This document shows, one piece after another, positions 13,301-24,900 of a stretch of 64,000 nucleotides of DNA. The notes under the pieces are model-generated. The model had not been told where the DNA came from. It made no database searches and worked only from the letters and a program-made list of their open reading frames with translations. Source of the DNA: Ciona intestinalis (Eukaryota > Chordata > Ascidiacea > Phlebobranchia > Cionidae); the NCBI RefSeq assembly GCF_000224145.3, contig NC_020168.2, positions 5,319,294 through 5,383,293 on the forward strand, in the 5' to 3' direction. Each line of letters begins with the position of its first letter. Position 1 is the stretch's first letter. Both the position numbers and the translations under genes were made by a program.

Positions 13301-16300
13301 ACTTTTTATATGCTATACTGTTAGTGTAATATTCCAGTCAGATCAACTGAGTTTTTAATTCAATAAATTTTAGATTAAATTTTTTTTTTAATTTAATTTA
13401 TTTTAGATAATTTTTTTTGCAAAGAAACTTCCTTTAGTAAAACTTAGTCTAAATTTGGGTTAAACATCACAGATCATTTGAGCGTTATGTACAAGAAGTT
13501 GGAAGAGCTGGGCGTGACAGGTTACCTGCTGAATGTCATCTGTTTCTTGATGCTGAGGTTAGTGTAGCTGCAGTTATGGTGGATTTGTATATATACACCC
13601 CTTTTTTATAAGAACATATTTTTAACTATAATACTATTACATGTTTTTAAGCTTGTATGTTCTATAAGGCCTTTCTTCAGAATACGCACAAATTAATAGT
13701 TTGTAAAATCTTATCTATTTTTACAAAATCACCCCTAGTTTTTTAAATCTGCATTCTGCATTATGTATATTTACCACCAACTTCAGGGAGGAGATCTATC
13801 GGAACTGAGCCGACATACTTATGGTAAAGGGGTTGATCGATTTATGGTGAAGAAACTTGTCCGTCGTGTCTTTCCTTCATGCAAATGCGCTGCGTAAGTA
13901 ATTAACTTATTCCAATAAATACATAATTGAATCAGCCCAGTCTTTTTTATTGGTTTATTACAATTTTTCAATATTTTTATACCATATATGTTTCAACATG
14001 GAATAGCATAATTTAATTGATGATAATCCTTGCAACTAACCAAAATCCTTAAACAGTAACCTTCTATGACTAAACTGTGAGTCGTGAAACTCTGTTGCGT
14101 TCTTTTTCGTATCGAATAATCAAAAGATGTCGCACCTTATGTTGTATTTGTACTTAGTCAGCTCTTTACCCCACATACTAACTCCACATTATTCCCTTTT
14201 TTATTAATAAATTTAGCTTCAGCAATAAATGTTGTTAATAAATTTCTATATCGCTGTTGCACAATTTTCAAATGCGTCGCAACGATTCTTGACTGGGACC
14301 TTTTTTATTTGTTGATACATTCTAAACCAATGCACCAGTAAACCTTGAATAAAATCAATATCTAATATTAATATGTCAGTCAATGTTAATCCTGTGTTGA
14401 AGGTCAAATAAAGAATGTGTTGGACATTATTCTGCTATTCCTATTGATGCAATTATACAGGAATTGGATATAACTCGTGAAGGTTAGTTTTCTGTTTAAT
14501 ATATAGTCGGGTGGGAAAAGATTGGACACTTTTTTATTCTATTTTCATGTACCATTTGGAAGTAAAGAAAAAGCCTTTAAGCATTAAAACAAAAAAGTTA
14601 AAAAAAACAAATAAAAAAACAAAAAACGTTTCATCACCATTCCCATAGACCATTGGTTAGTTGTTTAAAACAAGATTAGGGTATTTAAATATTATGTGCT
14701 AAAGGTGTTTCATCTTACCCTATATTTTAGAAGGTATATAACTGGTGTGGTTATGCTAATTGAAGACCAATTCCTATCTTATGTCACATGCTATTATTTA
14801 TTTTTCTTAGAATATTTAATAAAAATCCACAAATATTGGAGCAGAGATATAAAAGATTTTTATGTACTGGTTTTACATTAATTTATAATTTTTCTAATTT
14901 ATTTAAATACCAAACGCACATATTACAGCAGAGATAAAATGGTTTATTTCAAAATGAATGAGTTATAAAACAGACCAACCATAAAATTGACATATTATAT
15001 ATTTTAACTCAAAATTTGTTCTTTTTTATTACATCGCAGTACCAACAAATAATTACATTACAGGTTTTATTAAAAAAATAATATATGTGTAAAATAAAAG
15101 AGACAAAAAATGTGTACGTATATATCAATACTGAGTTTAAAAAAATATTTCATCACAGTTAAAATTTAAAACACCTGTTATAAAAATCCATCAAATCTGT
15201 ATAGTAAGACATGCAGTTATTATGAAAACAAATTCTTAAAAAAAAATTTTACACAATTTATTTTACTTTCTCACTGAAGTTTTTAAGATTATAATTTATA
15301 AAACTGTGGTTGAATTCAATTGCTTATTTATGAAATTATAAAAGAGGGTCCAACTAAATTGTGAAAAAATTCTTTAAACACATAAAAATTAGATGTTCGG
15401 CAATAAACATGGTTATTTCACGCACTGATTTTTCACCAAAAAATGTCATGCCTAATGTTTCACCAAAATTTTCATGATTATTTTTCTCCCAAAAATTTGT
15501 GTTACTCATTCACTCATAATACACAGCGTGAACAACCACTACAGCAAAATGTGTTGCAGTTTTACATTCAACTGTAACGTGTCCATCTGTGCTGGTGTCC
15601 CACAACCCCCTGCTTGCTATTAATAAGCCTTGTCCTTTACATTCACCAACAAATGCATTAACAACAAACTTGTACCTGAAACGGCAAAAACCTAATTATC
15701 AAGGATTCAAGGCCAGTAAAAAATATAAAATGAGTAATAATAACTGTATCAGTTTTACAAAAAAAGACAATTTTTTATGGGAACTCTAGTTTTAGGAGTT
15801 TTACACTTAAAATGCATTTAAGAGTAAACTTTGTAAATTGAAAAAAAAATTATATATATCATACTTAATATAGGAAATAGTAAATTTGAATCTTACCTAT
15901 CCATGCCCAGTGTTTTAACTTTGTCAGTTACTTCACTCACAAGTATTTTTGCCAGCCTTCCCCCTTCTGACGAATCAGATGCTTTGCTCCACTGTTTAAA
16001 TCCTTTCTCTGTAAGATCACACTCAAACAATTGAAATTCCTTAACATATATTTGCTAATCCCAGTACTACGTTTGTCTAGCAAACAGACACTCAGATAGT
16101 GTACATAAAGAATCTGGTGTTATGGAAAAGTAACCGACTAAAATCAAGTCTAATTTATTGTATAATAACAGAGTTGTTTTACCTAAAATGCCACGTTTAG
16201 CCAGAATATACAACTCTTTCATTAAACAATTTGTTGAACTTGATTTTGTCTGTTACCTTTTTTTGTAGCACTAGATCCTTGTATATTTCTTTACAAAAGA

Positions 16301-19300
16301 ATCATCTAACTCCATGAACTTGGGATCAGGGTTTTTTGCGGAGTTTATGACAGTGTACATAAAAACGTTCAATATTTAAACTGTACTCACTTCTTTCACC
16401 GGTCTTTGTCATGTAATCCGTTTCGGCCAAAATTTCGTCCAGAACCTGAAGAAAAAAGCACAAAAACATTCCAGTCACCACAACACGTACAAGTTAAACT
16501 TCTCACCTCCTGAGCTGCTTTGCGGACAATATGAGCTTTAAACTGTTTCCCTTCATCCGGTTCAAGCTTGTATGTATTCTCCACTTCGATCTTAGGTTGT
16601 GGGGCAATCGGCAAACCAGTAAAAGTTGTCAGTGCGTTGGACTGCTCCCATAAAACAGAAAACATCCATTGCAGCAGGGTTTTAGTTTTCAAAGTAAAAA
16701 ACAAGCAAATCGCCATTACTCTCTATCTTTTACCAGTACACAAATGCTGTTTAATAATTCATGAACTTTTCCCTCGCCTTCTCCATTACCCACCACCTTA
16801 TCTCATCAATGCTAACAAGAACTATGCTCACCTGGAGGGAAAATATTGACAAATTACGACTTGTACGTCTTGCATTGATTGGGTTTATAGAATACCTCCT
16901 ATGTGAAGGTGGTACAATCATCACTGAATGCCTACGATCATGACCCTGTGTTAAACATCATTTAGTTTTGGTTGTTTTGCCACAAAAATGATTTACTCAC
17001 TGAAGGGTTGCTTATTCTTGGCAGTGGTGTTTCAGGCAATTGCTTCAGAATCCCAGTTTTTTTCAGGTCTGTAAATAATAATTACAGGGTTATCTAAAAA
17101 GCCAATAACCACATAAAACTACACATCAACCGCTATATTGATTTATATGTTCAAAGCCTATTAAAACCATGATAGATTGACATTTGATAGACATGAGATA
17201 TGTTATGCTCATTCTACCAACACTAAAAGTGTCGATTTGGAGGTCTTATCACACATTGTAATTAAAAATATCAAACTCTATAAAAACAGACGAACTTGCA
17301 AGCGCAACAGCATCCACGCTATGTCTTCTGCCAATAAACCTGTTACTTCCATCCATTTTCACAGGTTTACAAACAATAATAAAAGACGGGAGTTTTTTCC
17401 CAAGTTGTAAGTCTTATAATCTTTCCTCAGTTCTTAATTTAGCTCTGTGTAGCAGCTCACTGTCAGCAGGAGACAGTAATTAAAGTCTGTTGCTGGTTAC
17501 CGTATCTTCACTGACCTTTAAGACTTTCGTCAAGTCGCCAAAGTTAATAGTTAACTGAGGTATTTTTTATTAGATTGACGTTTTGAGCTGCCAGGCTAAA
17601 TTTGCTATAGAGACGGGAGGATTTATTGCACCTTTACAAGCTTTACTCCTCTGTGTCTACTACCACGCACCTTTTTCTTACTGTCTCTTTCTTGCAGCAT
17701 AGGTAATCAGTTTATGCTTCTGAAATTTTTTATTGATTCTGAGGCTACGAATATGAAACAGTCATGAAATCAATTGGTTAAAGTGTTTTACTGATCCAGC
17801 AATAAATCTAAGTGCTCTGTTTATTGAAAAATAAACTCAGTATGTTATATATCGGTAAAATCATTAAAATTCAAATGACCATTTAAGCATGTAATTGGAA
17901 CATAATGGTCAATGCTCACCTGCTGTGCGATTACAAACGGCTAGATTAAAAGCTTACCTGGTCCTTTCAATGTCATTGTACTCAAATATGACAAGCCCGT
18001 CTTTAAATTGCTTCTGCTTCATTTACTACACTTGTAGTAGGTGCTGTGAACTATAAAAAACCAAGGCAACCTTTCTCCTCCATTTTCTGCATGATGTAAA
18101 TCAGAAGTGGATTAAATTAATTCCAGTTTCAACAATCCACGTCATTTCCAGTGCTTCTTGTTTGCTTAGGATCAAAAAATACCTCGTGTAGCGTGGGTTT
18201 TATCCTTGGTCAAGCATTCAAGGGCTTCTCCTGTACATCTGAGACTCAAGTGCTTTATTAATATCATATTCACAAATATTTCAATGAGAATTCCGTTTTT
18301 GGCCATGGGAACAGTTTGGTGGCTATAGAGACAGTTTAAACCCCTAAATTTACTGAACTGAAGTTAAGATTAGGAATTAGTAGATTTTTAACTGTCTGTC
18401 ATATCATTATTTTATATTTAATTAGGTGTTGAGACCTTACTTTGTTATTTGGAGCTTGATGGATTGGTCAATGTATTTCTTCCCACTGAGACAAAATGTC
18501 GTATTCACTGTTATGGAGGTATCCCGCAGATGCAGAAAACTATTTTGAAATGCTCTGCTGTTGCTGCTGCAGTAAAAATGAAAGGTAACAAGACATTTAT
18601 TGCAAAATTTATAATTGGTAACATCAAGTATAGATTATTTTTTTTGGAAAGTTTAATTTGAAACTTATGTTATTAGAAAAAGATGAGCTTAGTGGAAATG
18701 AAGTGGAATTTGCTTTAGACAAGGTACTATTTAAAAACATTCATTCCTTTAGTATCTACTGTTATTAAAGCTGTTCTTTCTAGGTTGCAAATGAGTTATG
18801 TCTTGATATTGTCAACTTAAAAAGAAATCTTCGGCAGCTAGAATGGGACACCACACTTTCTGAAGGTAAGAAAACGATTTTGTTTTGTACCAACTTAATA
18901 TTTTAACAAGCTTGTTTCCAGAACCTGGAAAACGTGGTAAAAGTGGTGTTTCAGTCGATTTTTCGGATTTATCTTTCCTAATTCACACAAAACAATCAAC
19001 ATCGAATGAATTTCTGGATGAAGTTACAGCAAGTTTACACAAACGTATTATGTCACAAGAGAAAAAGGAAATAGCTCAGCTAAAAACATGTTTTAATGCG
19101 ATGCAAAAGTATGTACTTGTTTACTGTTGCTAAAAAGCATTTTGAATGTAATGAATCAATATAAATATTATACCTGTTTTGTAAATTAGCTCTCCGGCAA
19201 TTTTTTTTCCTAATTAACCTAAACCGTATCAGCACTTTGTGCATCTGACTGCCTTTTTTACCCTGATAAAGACAACTTGAATAGGGCATTAAAAAACATC

Positions 19301-20156
19301 GAAGAAAAATTCTTGCCAGAGGTGCTAATTTGCAAAAAATATCTTATTTATTTTTGTAGCATAAAAGATCTTTTTTCAATAGATTTTGTTACCCTAATGC
19401 TGGTTGTTGCATGGATGATTTCACCTCCCCTCGAAGTGAGCAATTAAAAGAAGTGATTGATGCTTATTTCCAAGAAGAGGAAAACAGCAAAAGTGATGAT
19501 CAACCAGAACCAGTAAGTTATGGTGTAGAAAATTTGGCTTAAGCCAGTGCAAAACAAAATGATTATTTTTTTGTTGTTTGACATTTTTATGTTTTCTAAT
19601 TATGTTCTATTGTAACCGGTAGTAAACTCATGTTATTGTTGCAGTTACAAAGCTCAGATGAAGAAGAAATTCGGTCAAGTGTTCGACAATTCTTATACGT
19701 TCATGGTCAGTATGGTTTGCAGCTAACCAAACAATTCTTTACATACATAATCCTGTTATGCTGTATTTATACACAAACCCTACTTAGGTTACGTATTACT
19801 TCTGCAGTGTGAATGAATAAATGTAACTTATTTACCCTCCTTTGGCGAGCTTACGAGTTATTACATGTGTAACTTAGTGGGAAATTATTTTTTTAAGATT
19901 TTTTATATACGTGTACTACTTAATGACATACATTGTGAAAACGTAGTAAAATTTAACCTAAATTACTTTATTAGGTGGTGACTTGGGTGATAAAGTTACA
20001 GGGAGGGCTATTGCTCGAATATTTCATGGCATTGATAGCCCTTGTTATCCCGCAAGAAACTGGGGACCAGCAAGAAGATTTTGGAGAAGCAAGCTTAATT
20101 ATGATTTTAACACAGTCCTAAAGTTAGCAACAGAAGAATTGATAAAATTTCGATAG
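7400..20156 (+). CDS. RECQL4: ATP-dependent DNA helicase RECQL4
   Basis: RecQ-family helicase for replication initiation and genome stability in nucleus and mitochondria. Twenty-five exons: 7400-7563, 7885-8771, 9095-9234, 9340-9502, 9615-9659, 9803-10027, 10342-10478, 10720-10818, 11134-11304, 11588-11678, 11907-11998, 12121-12258, 12479-12545, 12769-12816, 13116-13254, 13473-13557, 13787-13893, 14403-14482, 18426-18584, 18677-18723, 18784-18865, 18922-19108, 19383-19512, 19645-19705, 19975-20156. They sum to 1242 codons including the stop; human RECQL4 has 1208 residues. Exon 1 encodes the Sld2-like segment ([20 protein letters not shown]). Exon 3 has [16 protein letters not shown]. Exon 4 has a CCHC zinc knuckle ([14 protein letters not shown]). 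The helicase core shows Walker [12 protein letters not shown] (exon 7), DECH (exon 9) and [18 protein letters not shown] (exon 15). The C-terminus, [16 protein letters not shown], matches the RECQL4-specific end. A low-complexity acidic/basic insert in exons 12-14 separates the core halves. Confidence 0.96.
7661..7836 (+). repeat. SINE fragment in RECQL4 intron 1
   Basis: Body and tail of the tRNA-related SINE ('ggcaattgctctaacccagtgg', 'cacccacaaagttacata', 'gaggtgtatgaaacagaaca'). The head is lost. Confidence 0.75.
11706..11815 (-). repeat. SINE fragment in RECQL4 intron 10
   Basis: Carries 'tatcctcgcgtggc', 'ttataacatgggtg' and 'catacaccttgtgccagc' from the SINE tail half. Confidence 0.7.
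12573..12733 (+). repeat. TIR-MITE copy C in RECQL4 intron 13
   Basis: Starts atatagtcgggcggggtaa and contains 'tggtagtaaacaagga' and 'tgtgctaagg'. It ends with a decayed terminal repeat near 'cagtactatag'. Confidence 0.65.
12892..13006 (-). repeat. TIR-MITE copy D in RECQL4 intron 14 (decayed)
   Basis: Inverse orientation, with 'taattctgtaaatatccttt' followed by 'gtttactacca'. It lies about 160 bp from copy C, separated by a 48-bp exon. Confidence 0.5.
14501..14727 (+). repeat. TIR-MITE copy E in RECQL4 intron 18
   Basis: Near-complete copy from atatagtcgggtgggaaaag to 'ttcatcttaccctata', with an internal A-rich expansion. Confidence 0.7.
15510..17068 (-). CDS. Tctex1-family dynein light chain, nested in RECQL4 intron 18 (N-terminus unresolved)
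   Basis: Tctex1 (DYNLT) proteins are dynein light chains of cytoplasmic or ciliary motors. Six minus-strand exons fit: 17001-17068, 16832-16945, 16507-16641, 16391-16445, 15897-16008 and 15510-15675. All joins are GT-AG and in phase, giving 215 codons before TGA at 15510-15512. The C-terminal domain reads [20 protein letters not shown], then [37 protein letters not shown] and [17 protein letters not shown], ending [13 protein letters not shown]. The LEPD...F entry, the RYK...WD strands and the final VYYE are hallmarks of Tctex1 domain proteins. The first coding exon was not found. A candidate at 17958-18022 ([13 protein letters not shown]...) has a good donor, but its phase does not match the next exon. 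The closest human member (DYNLT2, DYNLT2B or DYNLT5) is not decided. Confidence 0.85.
17069..18425. other. Rest of RECQL4 intron 18
   Basis: Sequence upstream of the nested dynein light chain gene. It probably holds that gene's promoter and first exon. Apart from the unconfirmed 17958-18022 exon candidate on the minus strand, I see nothing in it. Confidence 0.4.
19806..19890 (-). repeat. SINE tail fragment in RECQL4 intron 24
   Basis: Short piece: 'gtgaatgaataaatgtaact' followed by 'gcttacgagtta' and 'gtgtaacttagtggg'. Confidence 0.6.
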
Positions 20157-20245
20157 ATATTTTTTATACTTAGTGCAGATATTTTTACATCTTTGTATTT
20201 TTACACTGTGCGCTTCTTTTTCACTTAAATAAAATGAAAAATATA

Positions 20246-20555
20246 TGAATGAATGTAACATACTTTATCCTTACATAGCCGAAAACGACAGTCGTCATAT
20301 AAACCACAATCGATATTCTGTTTCATACACCTCGTGCCAGCTTATGGGTTACCAAGTATATAACCTTGTGGGTGATTTTTTTTAAATTGTATTATGTGTG
20401 GCTGATAATTTGTACAACTCAGTAGTGAACACTGGGTTGGAGCAATTGCCGTTAGGTCTTTCCCAAGGGTCCACATTGGGTAGCCTAGCAGCGACGAGCC
20501 TTGAGCTCATTACCTATGGTTATAGACAGCCGCGCTAACTGTGTCACGGCGCCAG
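20246..20555 (-). repeat. Near full-length tRNA-related SINE
   Basis: Reference copy for the family here. Read on the minus strand it starts with a tRNA-like head: an A-box-like TTAGCGCGGCTG and a decayed B-box region inside 20490-20555. An anonymous body follows ('ggcaattgctccaaccca', 'cacaaggttatatac', 'gaggtgtatgaaacagaa'), ending in the tail CATTCATTCA (20246-20256 on the plus strand). It lies between the RECQL4 stop and HAGH. A composite SINE has been described from Ciona; identity with it was not tested. Confidence 0.8.
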
Positions 20556-20773
20556 ACCAATATAAAGTCTAGTTATCCCAAAATTGCAAATAGAAAATGA
20601 ATTATATTTACAAGGGACAGTCTTTTTTGTAAATTTGGAACATTCAAAAAACAAACAAACCTAAAATCGTATTTTTGGCCGACGTACCAGCTGTTATCTG
20701 TTTAAATTCAGAACACGTGACACAACTTGGGGATGTAAACAAATTTTGTTTTTGGTGTTTGTCGCGTACGGTG

Positions 20774-21628
20774 ATGCTTGGTTTAGTTCAGCGTTGTGCG
20801 TGCAGGTTTGTAAGTTATCATTCTAAGCCACTGTCTACTCAACTGAACAAAATGAAAGTGAATTTATTGCCAGCGCTTGAAGATAATTACATGTATTTGC
20901 TAGTGGATGAAAAAACAAACGAAGCCGCAATCGTGGATCCCGTTGAACCGGATAAAGTTTTAAAAGCAGTTGAGAAAGAAGGCGTTAAATTGACGACCAT
21001 TCTTACAACGCATCACCACTGGGACCACGCAGGAGGAAATAAAGAATTGATATCAAAAGTCGGGGCATCTAATCTTAAAGTATATGGCGGAGACGATCGT
21101 ATTGATGGAATTACAACGAAAGCAGTTGAAGGCTTGGAGTTTAATGTCGGTAGTTTAGAAATTCGTTGCCTCTTCACGCCGTGTCACACAACTGGTCATA
21201 TTTGTTATTTTGTAAAGAATCCAAACACACCTGCTGTGTTTACTGGGGACACACTGTTCGTTTCTGGCTGTGGAAGGTTTTTTGAAGGCACAGCAGAACA
21301 AATGTATTCTTCCCTTGTTAAAAAACTATCCATCCTTCCCCCAGCTACACAAGTATACTGTGGGCATGAATACACAGTCAGCTCACTTAAGTTTGCACAG
21401 TTTGTTCAACCCAATAACCAGCATGTATTGGAGAAGCTGAACTGGTCCATCAAGCAAAGGGAAAATAATCAACCTACTATTCCATCCACTATAGCAGAGG
21501 AAATGTTATACAATCCATTCATGAGAGTCGAAAATGAAGAGTTACAAAAACGCTGCAAGACCTCTACACCCGTGGAGACTATGAAGTTCTTAAGAAACGA
21601 AAAAGATCATTTTAAAGCGAATGTTTAA
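20774..21628 (+). CDS. HAGH: Hydroxyacylglutathione hydrolase (glyoxalase II), intronless
   Basis: Hydrolyses S-D-lactoylglutathione to D-lactate and glutathione, the second step of methylglyoxal detoxification. A single exon encodes 284 residues from 20774. The beta-lactamase-fold metal site is intact: THHHWDHAGGN, then the later metal histidine in TPCHTTGHICYF, the bridging Asp in FTGDTLFVSGCGRFFEGT, and the third-ligand region VYCGHEYT. The C-terminus (IPSTIAEEMLYNPFMRV... EKDHFK) follows human HAGH closely. The first 26 residues (MLGLVQRCACRFVSYHS...) look like a mitochondrial presequence. A second Met at 20852 (MKVNLLPALEDNYMYLL) matches the cytosolic start of human HAGH, so two products are likely. 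The frame stays open to an upstream ATG at 20675 (33 more residues), which is less like a presequence and was not chosen. Confidence 0.96.
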   Translation: MLGLVQRCACRFVSYHSKPLSTQLNKMKVNLLPALEDNYMYLLVDEKTNEAAIVDPVEPDKVLKAVEKEGVKLTTILTTHHHWDHAGGNKELISKVGASNLKVYGGDDRIDGITTKAVEGLEFNVGSLEIRCLFTPCHTTGHICYFVKNPNTPAVFTGDTLFVSGCGRFFEGTAEQMYSSLVKKLSILPPATQVYCGHEYTVSSLKFAQFVQPNNQHVLEKLNWSIKQRENNQPTIPSTIAEEMLYNPFMRVENEELQKRCKTSTPVETMKFLRNEKDHFKANV

Positions 21629-21964
21629 AATGAAAAATAAATTTTGCTTACTTACTTTTATTTTCATAAATTTGTTAATACATAATTATGTACATAATTC
21701 TAATTCTAAACTGTAATCACTTTATACACGTTATCAATTTGTAAAAATGTGACCAGAAAAACAAATTTGTTTTGGAGAACAATATGTTTTAAAATATCTA
21801 ATCTGTATATTAAAGTAGTCCAGGCATTGTTCAGACTGAAGTTGTTGCATACATACTTGTACCATGTTTTTCTTTGATATCTACTGTTCAAGTTAACTAT
21901 GCGACGTAGTTTACAAATAATTATTTTATTATAGGCTGTAGCAGTCCTCTGCCATTCATAGAAA
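21629..21964. other. HAGH-TEX10 spacer
   Basis: HAGH's likely poly(A) signal (aataaa) lies 10-15 bp after its stop. A strong acceptor-like 'ttattttattatag' sits about 30 bp before the TEX10 ATG. It could serve a 5'-UTR intron or spliced-leader addition; the sequence alone cannot tell which. Confidence 0.4.
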
Positions 21965-24900
21965 ATGGGTAAAACTAGTCGTAAAACTAAAGCTAAGAAA
22001 AAAGATTTCAATAAAGTGAAGCTGAAGGTTGGAAAAAAGAAGCCAGCAGCTGAAAATGCAACCGACACTGCATTTAAATCTCAGTCAATATATATTCCTG
22101 ATCAACTGAAATCCCAGGAAAATATTTCTGTGAGATACATACTTTATCCTGTTACATATTCGAAATCTTTTCAAAAAGTGTTACAACCTTTTTAAACTTT
22201 TTAAATCAAAAAAATATTCAGGTTGAACTGCTGACTCATCGAAAACAAAGTGTTGAAGATTTGCTGAGTCATTTAAACCACTTCAGTCCGACATTTCGCT
22301 ACCAAGCTTTAAACGGACTGAAAGAAATATTTAGCAACCATGGAAATAAAGGAACAATCAATGCAGCGAAGATCTGTGAGCGTGTCATTCGATCTGTGAC
22401 AGATGTTGATTCAGAAGTCAGGTAATTTTTAAAAACAACTGTTAATATAAATATTCAGCACATATATATATATATATGAGTTGTGAGAATGCCCCCCTCC
22501 GCTAGTCCAGAAGTTACATGTTCAACGCTGGCCACTGTTACCATTGTGGTCCTTAGTCAAGACACCTAAAGGGCAATTGCTTTAGTCCAGTGGTCAATAC
22601 TGGTTAATCAGGCATGATATATTCATTAGAACAATAAATACAACTATTAATAAAATTCAACCCTGTATGTTTGTTCAGTAATCCTTATCATCACATAGCC
22701 CAAGTATCAATAAAACAAGTTTTCATTTTTATTTTAGGAAAGCGTGTACTTCACTTCTGTGGCACATATTTTCCACTGTACCAGAGGAACAGATGAGTCC
22801 AAAATTCCCACTGATCCTCTCGCATTTATATTGTGCCATGTCTCATATTTCCAAAGATGTTCAACAAAATTCTTTAAAGGTAAAAATTTACTCATTGTTT
22901 TATCCTTACATTCTACTGAAACATTTAATCATTGCCGATACCATTTAATCATTCCCGATATAATGCAAATAAATGTTCAGGTTTTACTACTTAGTTTACT
23001 GTTTAGCACATGCTGCAGATGTAAAATCTTGTTCATTAACCTGTTTGTAGTTTTCAGCCTAAAACTTAATATTTCTAATCTTTTTTATTAATGCCCATAA
23101 TATGTATATATATATAATATATACATATTTTTATTTCGTTTAACTATATAGGCCTAAGCTTTATTTTTTTGACGCAAAATCTTTTTTATATATCTATGTA
23201 TTTCTATCAGACTAAAATCAGTTTAGTTCATTAAAAAATATTATTATTTTTCCCATTACTTGTTCATTTGTATGTTAGGTGGTAGATCTGTGCTTTCAAT
23301 TCTACCCAAACTTAGTTTGTTCCGAAGAAAATCGTCCGACATTGCTACAGCATTTCATTGAGCTTATATCTTCCAAGCAAGGAGAGAAGTCGGCCAATTC
23401 TCGCATTCTAACAATGAATCTGTCTAAAAAGGAATCTGCAATTTCTTGGAGAATAAAAGTCCTTAAAAGACTTTGGGTTTTGTTGAAAAGAGAGTCTGTT
23501 AATAAGGATTTGAAACCAACTGACTTTGTAGACCATGTGTGTTGGGATTCCGATGAAATAGGTTTGCATCTTGTTCCAACACTCAAAAGGCAGCACGGGG
23601 TGTTATTAAGGTAGGTTGTATTTGATTGACATACCTATTTGCACTTAAATGCTTAAAAAATATCTTTAGGATTAAAAATATGTTTAAGATTTAGAAAAAA
23701 ATTTATTTAGGTACAGGAATTTTAAATGGCTTTTTTTCGGTAGTGTGCATCTGCAATGCTAAAAGTTAGTTTGTGAGATAGACTATTGTAGTTTTGTTTC
23801 TGTAGTTATCAGCCTAAAACTTGTAGTTATCAGCCTAAAACTTAATATTTTCTATTCTTTTTTATTAATGCCCATAATATGTATATATTATGTATGTATA
23901 ATAACTGAGATTATTTTTATTTTACTTTAATTTAAAACGAGTGTGTATTAGAAATTTGGAAGCTTCTTCCCTTGTGAAAGTTCATCAACAAAGCACCATG
24001 CAAACTATCTCCACTGTTCTACCCCTGTTGTTTCAATGCTGGCTTGAAGTGTCAGCTACTGGTATACTTACCAAAGATGAGGAGACAGTCACTACCATGA
24101 CCCTTGTCATGAACATTACATTAGAATTATGCAAATCATTTCAAACTAATCAAGATGGAGTAGCTTCTCAGAAATTGGTTAGTAAAAATTCAGATGTATT
24201 TTAAAAATGAGACAGTGTTTATTATCTATTTTGTTACTTTTGCTACCAGGCATAATGTAAATATTTTTTTAGTGACTTTTCTGGTATAAGACATAGTGTG
24301 TTTTTGTTTTTTTAGATAAAGTGTTGAAAATACACTTTGTTTTATATATTATCTATTCTATATTGGTAAAGTCATATATATAAAGAAGCCAATGATCTGA
24401 GATTTCTGCCTCAGATGGGCCATTACTATTTTGTATAAATGTTTCTTCTAAAATTTATAGACATAAATGTTTTTGCTTATTTTTTTTTTGAAAAACTCTG
24501 TAGAAAAAAACTTAAATAATTTCTTGGTTTTTATCGTGTTTTTTGTTTTTTCTTCACAGCGAGAATGGATTTATCAGAATTACTTGACCAGTTTCAAAAA
24601 ATATTTCTTCTCCAATTTTCCATTTGAGCAATGGGAGGCAGTGAGTTTGATGCCCAAGAAAAAGAAGAAACAAACTTTAAAACCGGTCAGTTTGGTTTTT
24701 CATAAAGTTTTACATATATATATATATATATAGATATATTGTAGAGTAGGGTGGGGAAGGTGGGAGTCGTGGGACATGTTTTAATTTTCTTCCTTGTTCA
24801 ATTGGTAGTAAACAAAAAATATTTGTATAAATTTTTAAATATCTCAAAATGAGGGTTGTTAGTTGCACAATCATAAAGATTTATGCACTTTTTGGATGAT

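Noticed and set aside
17958-18022. Candidate first exon (MKQKQFKDG...) of the nested dynein light chain gene
   Set aside because: Good ATG and donor, but it ends in a phase that puts a stop early in the next exon. Kept only as an unconfirmed candidate.
20490-20555. tRNA gene
   Set aside because: A- and B-box-like words are present, but there is no cloverleaf and the sequence continues into the repeated SINE body.
22455-24735. CRISPR-like or satellite arrays
   Set aside because: The repeated sequence is only TA microsatellite and dispersed MITE/SINE words, with no regular repeat-spacer structure, and the genome is eukaryotic.
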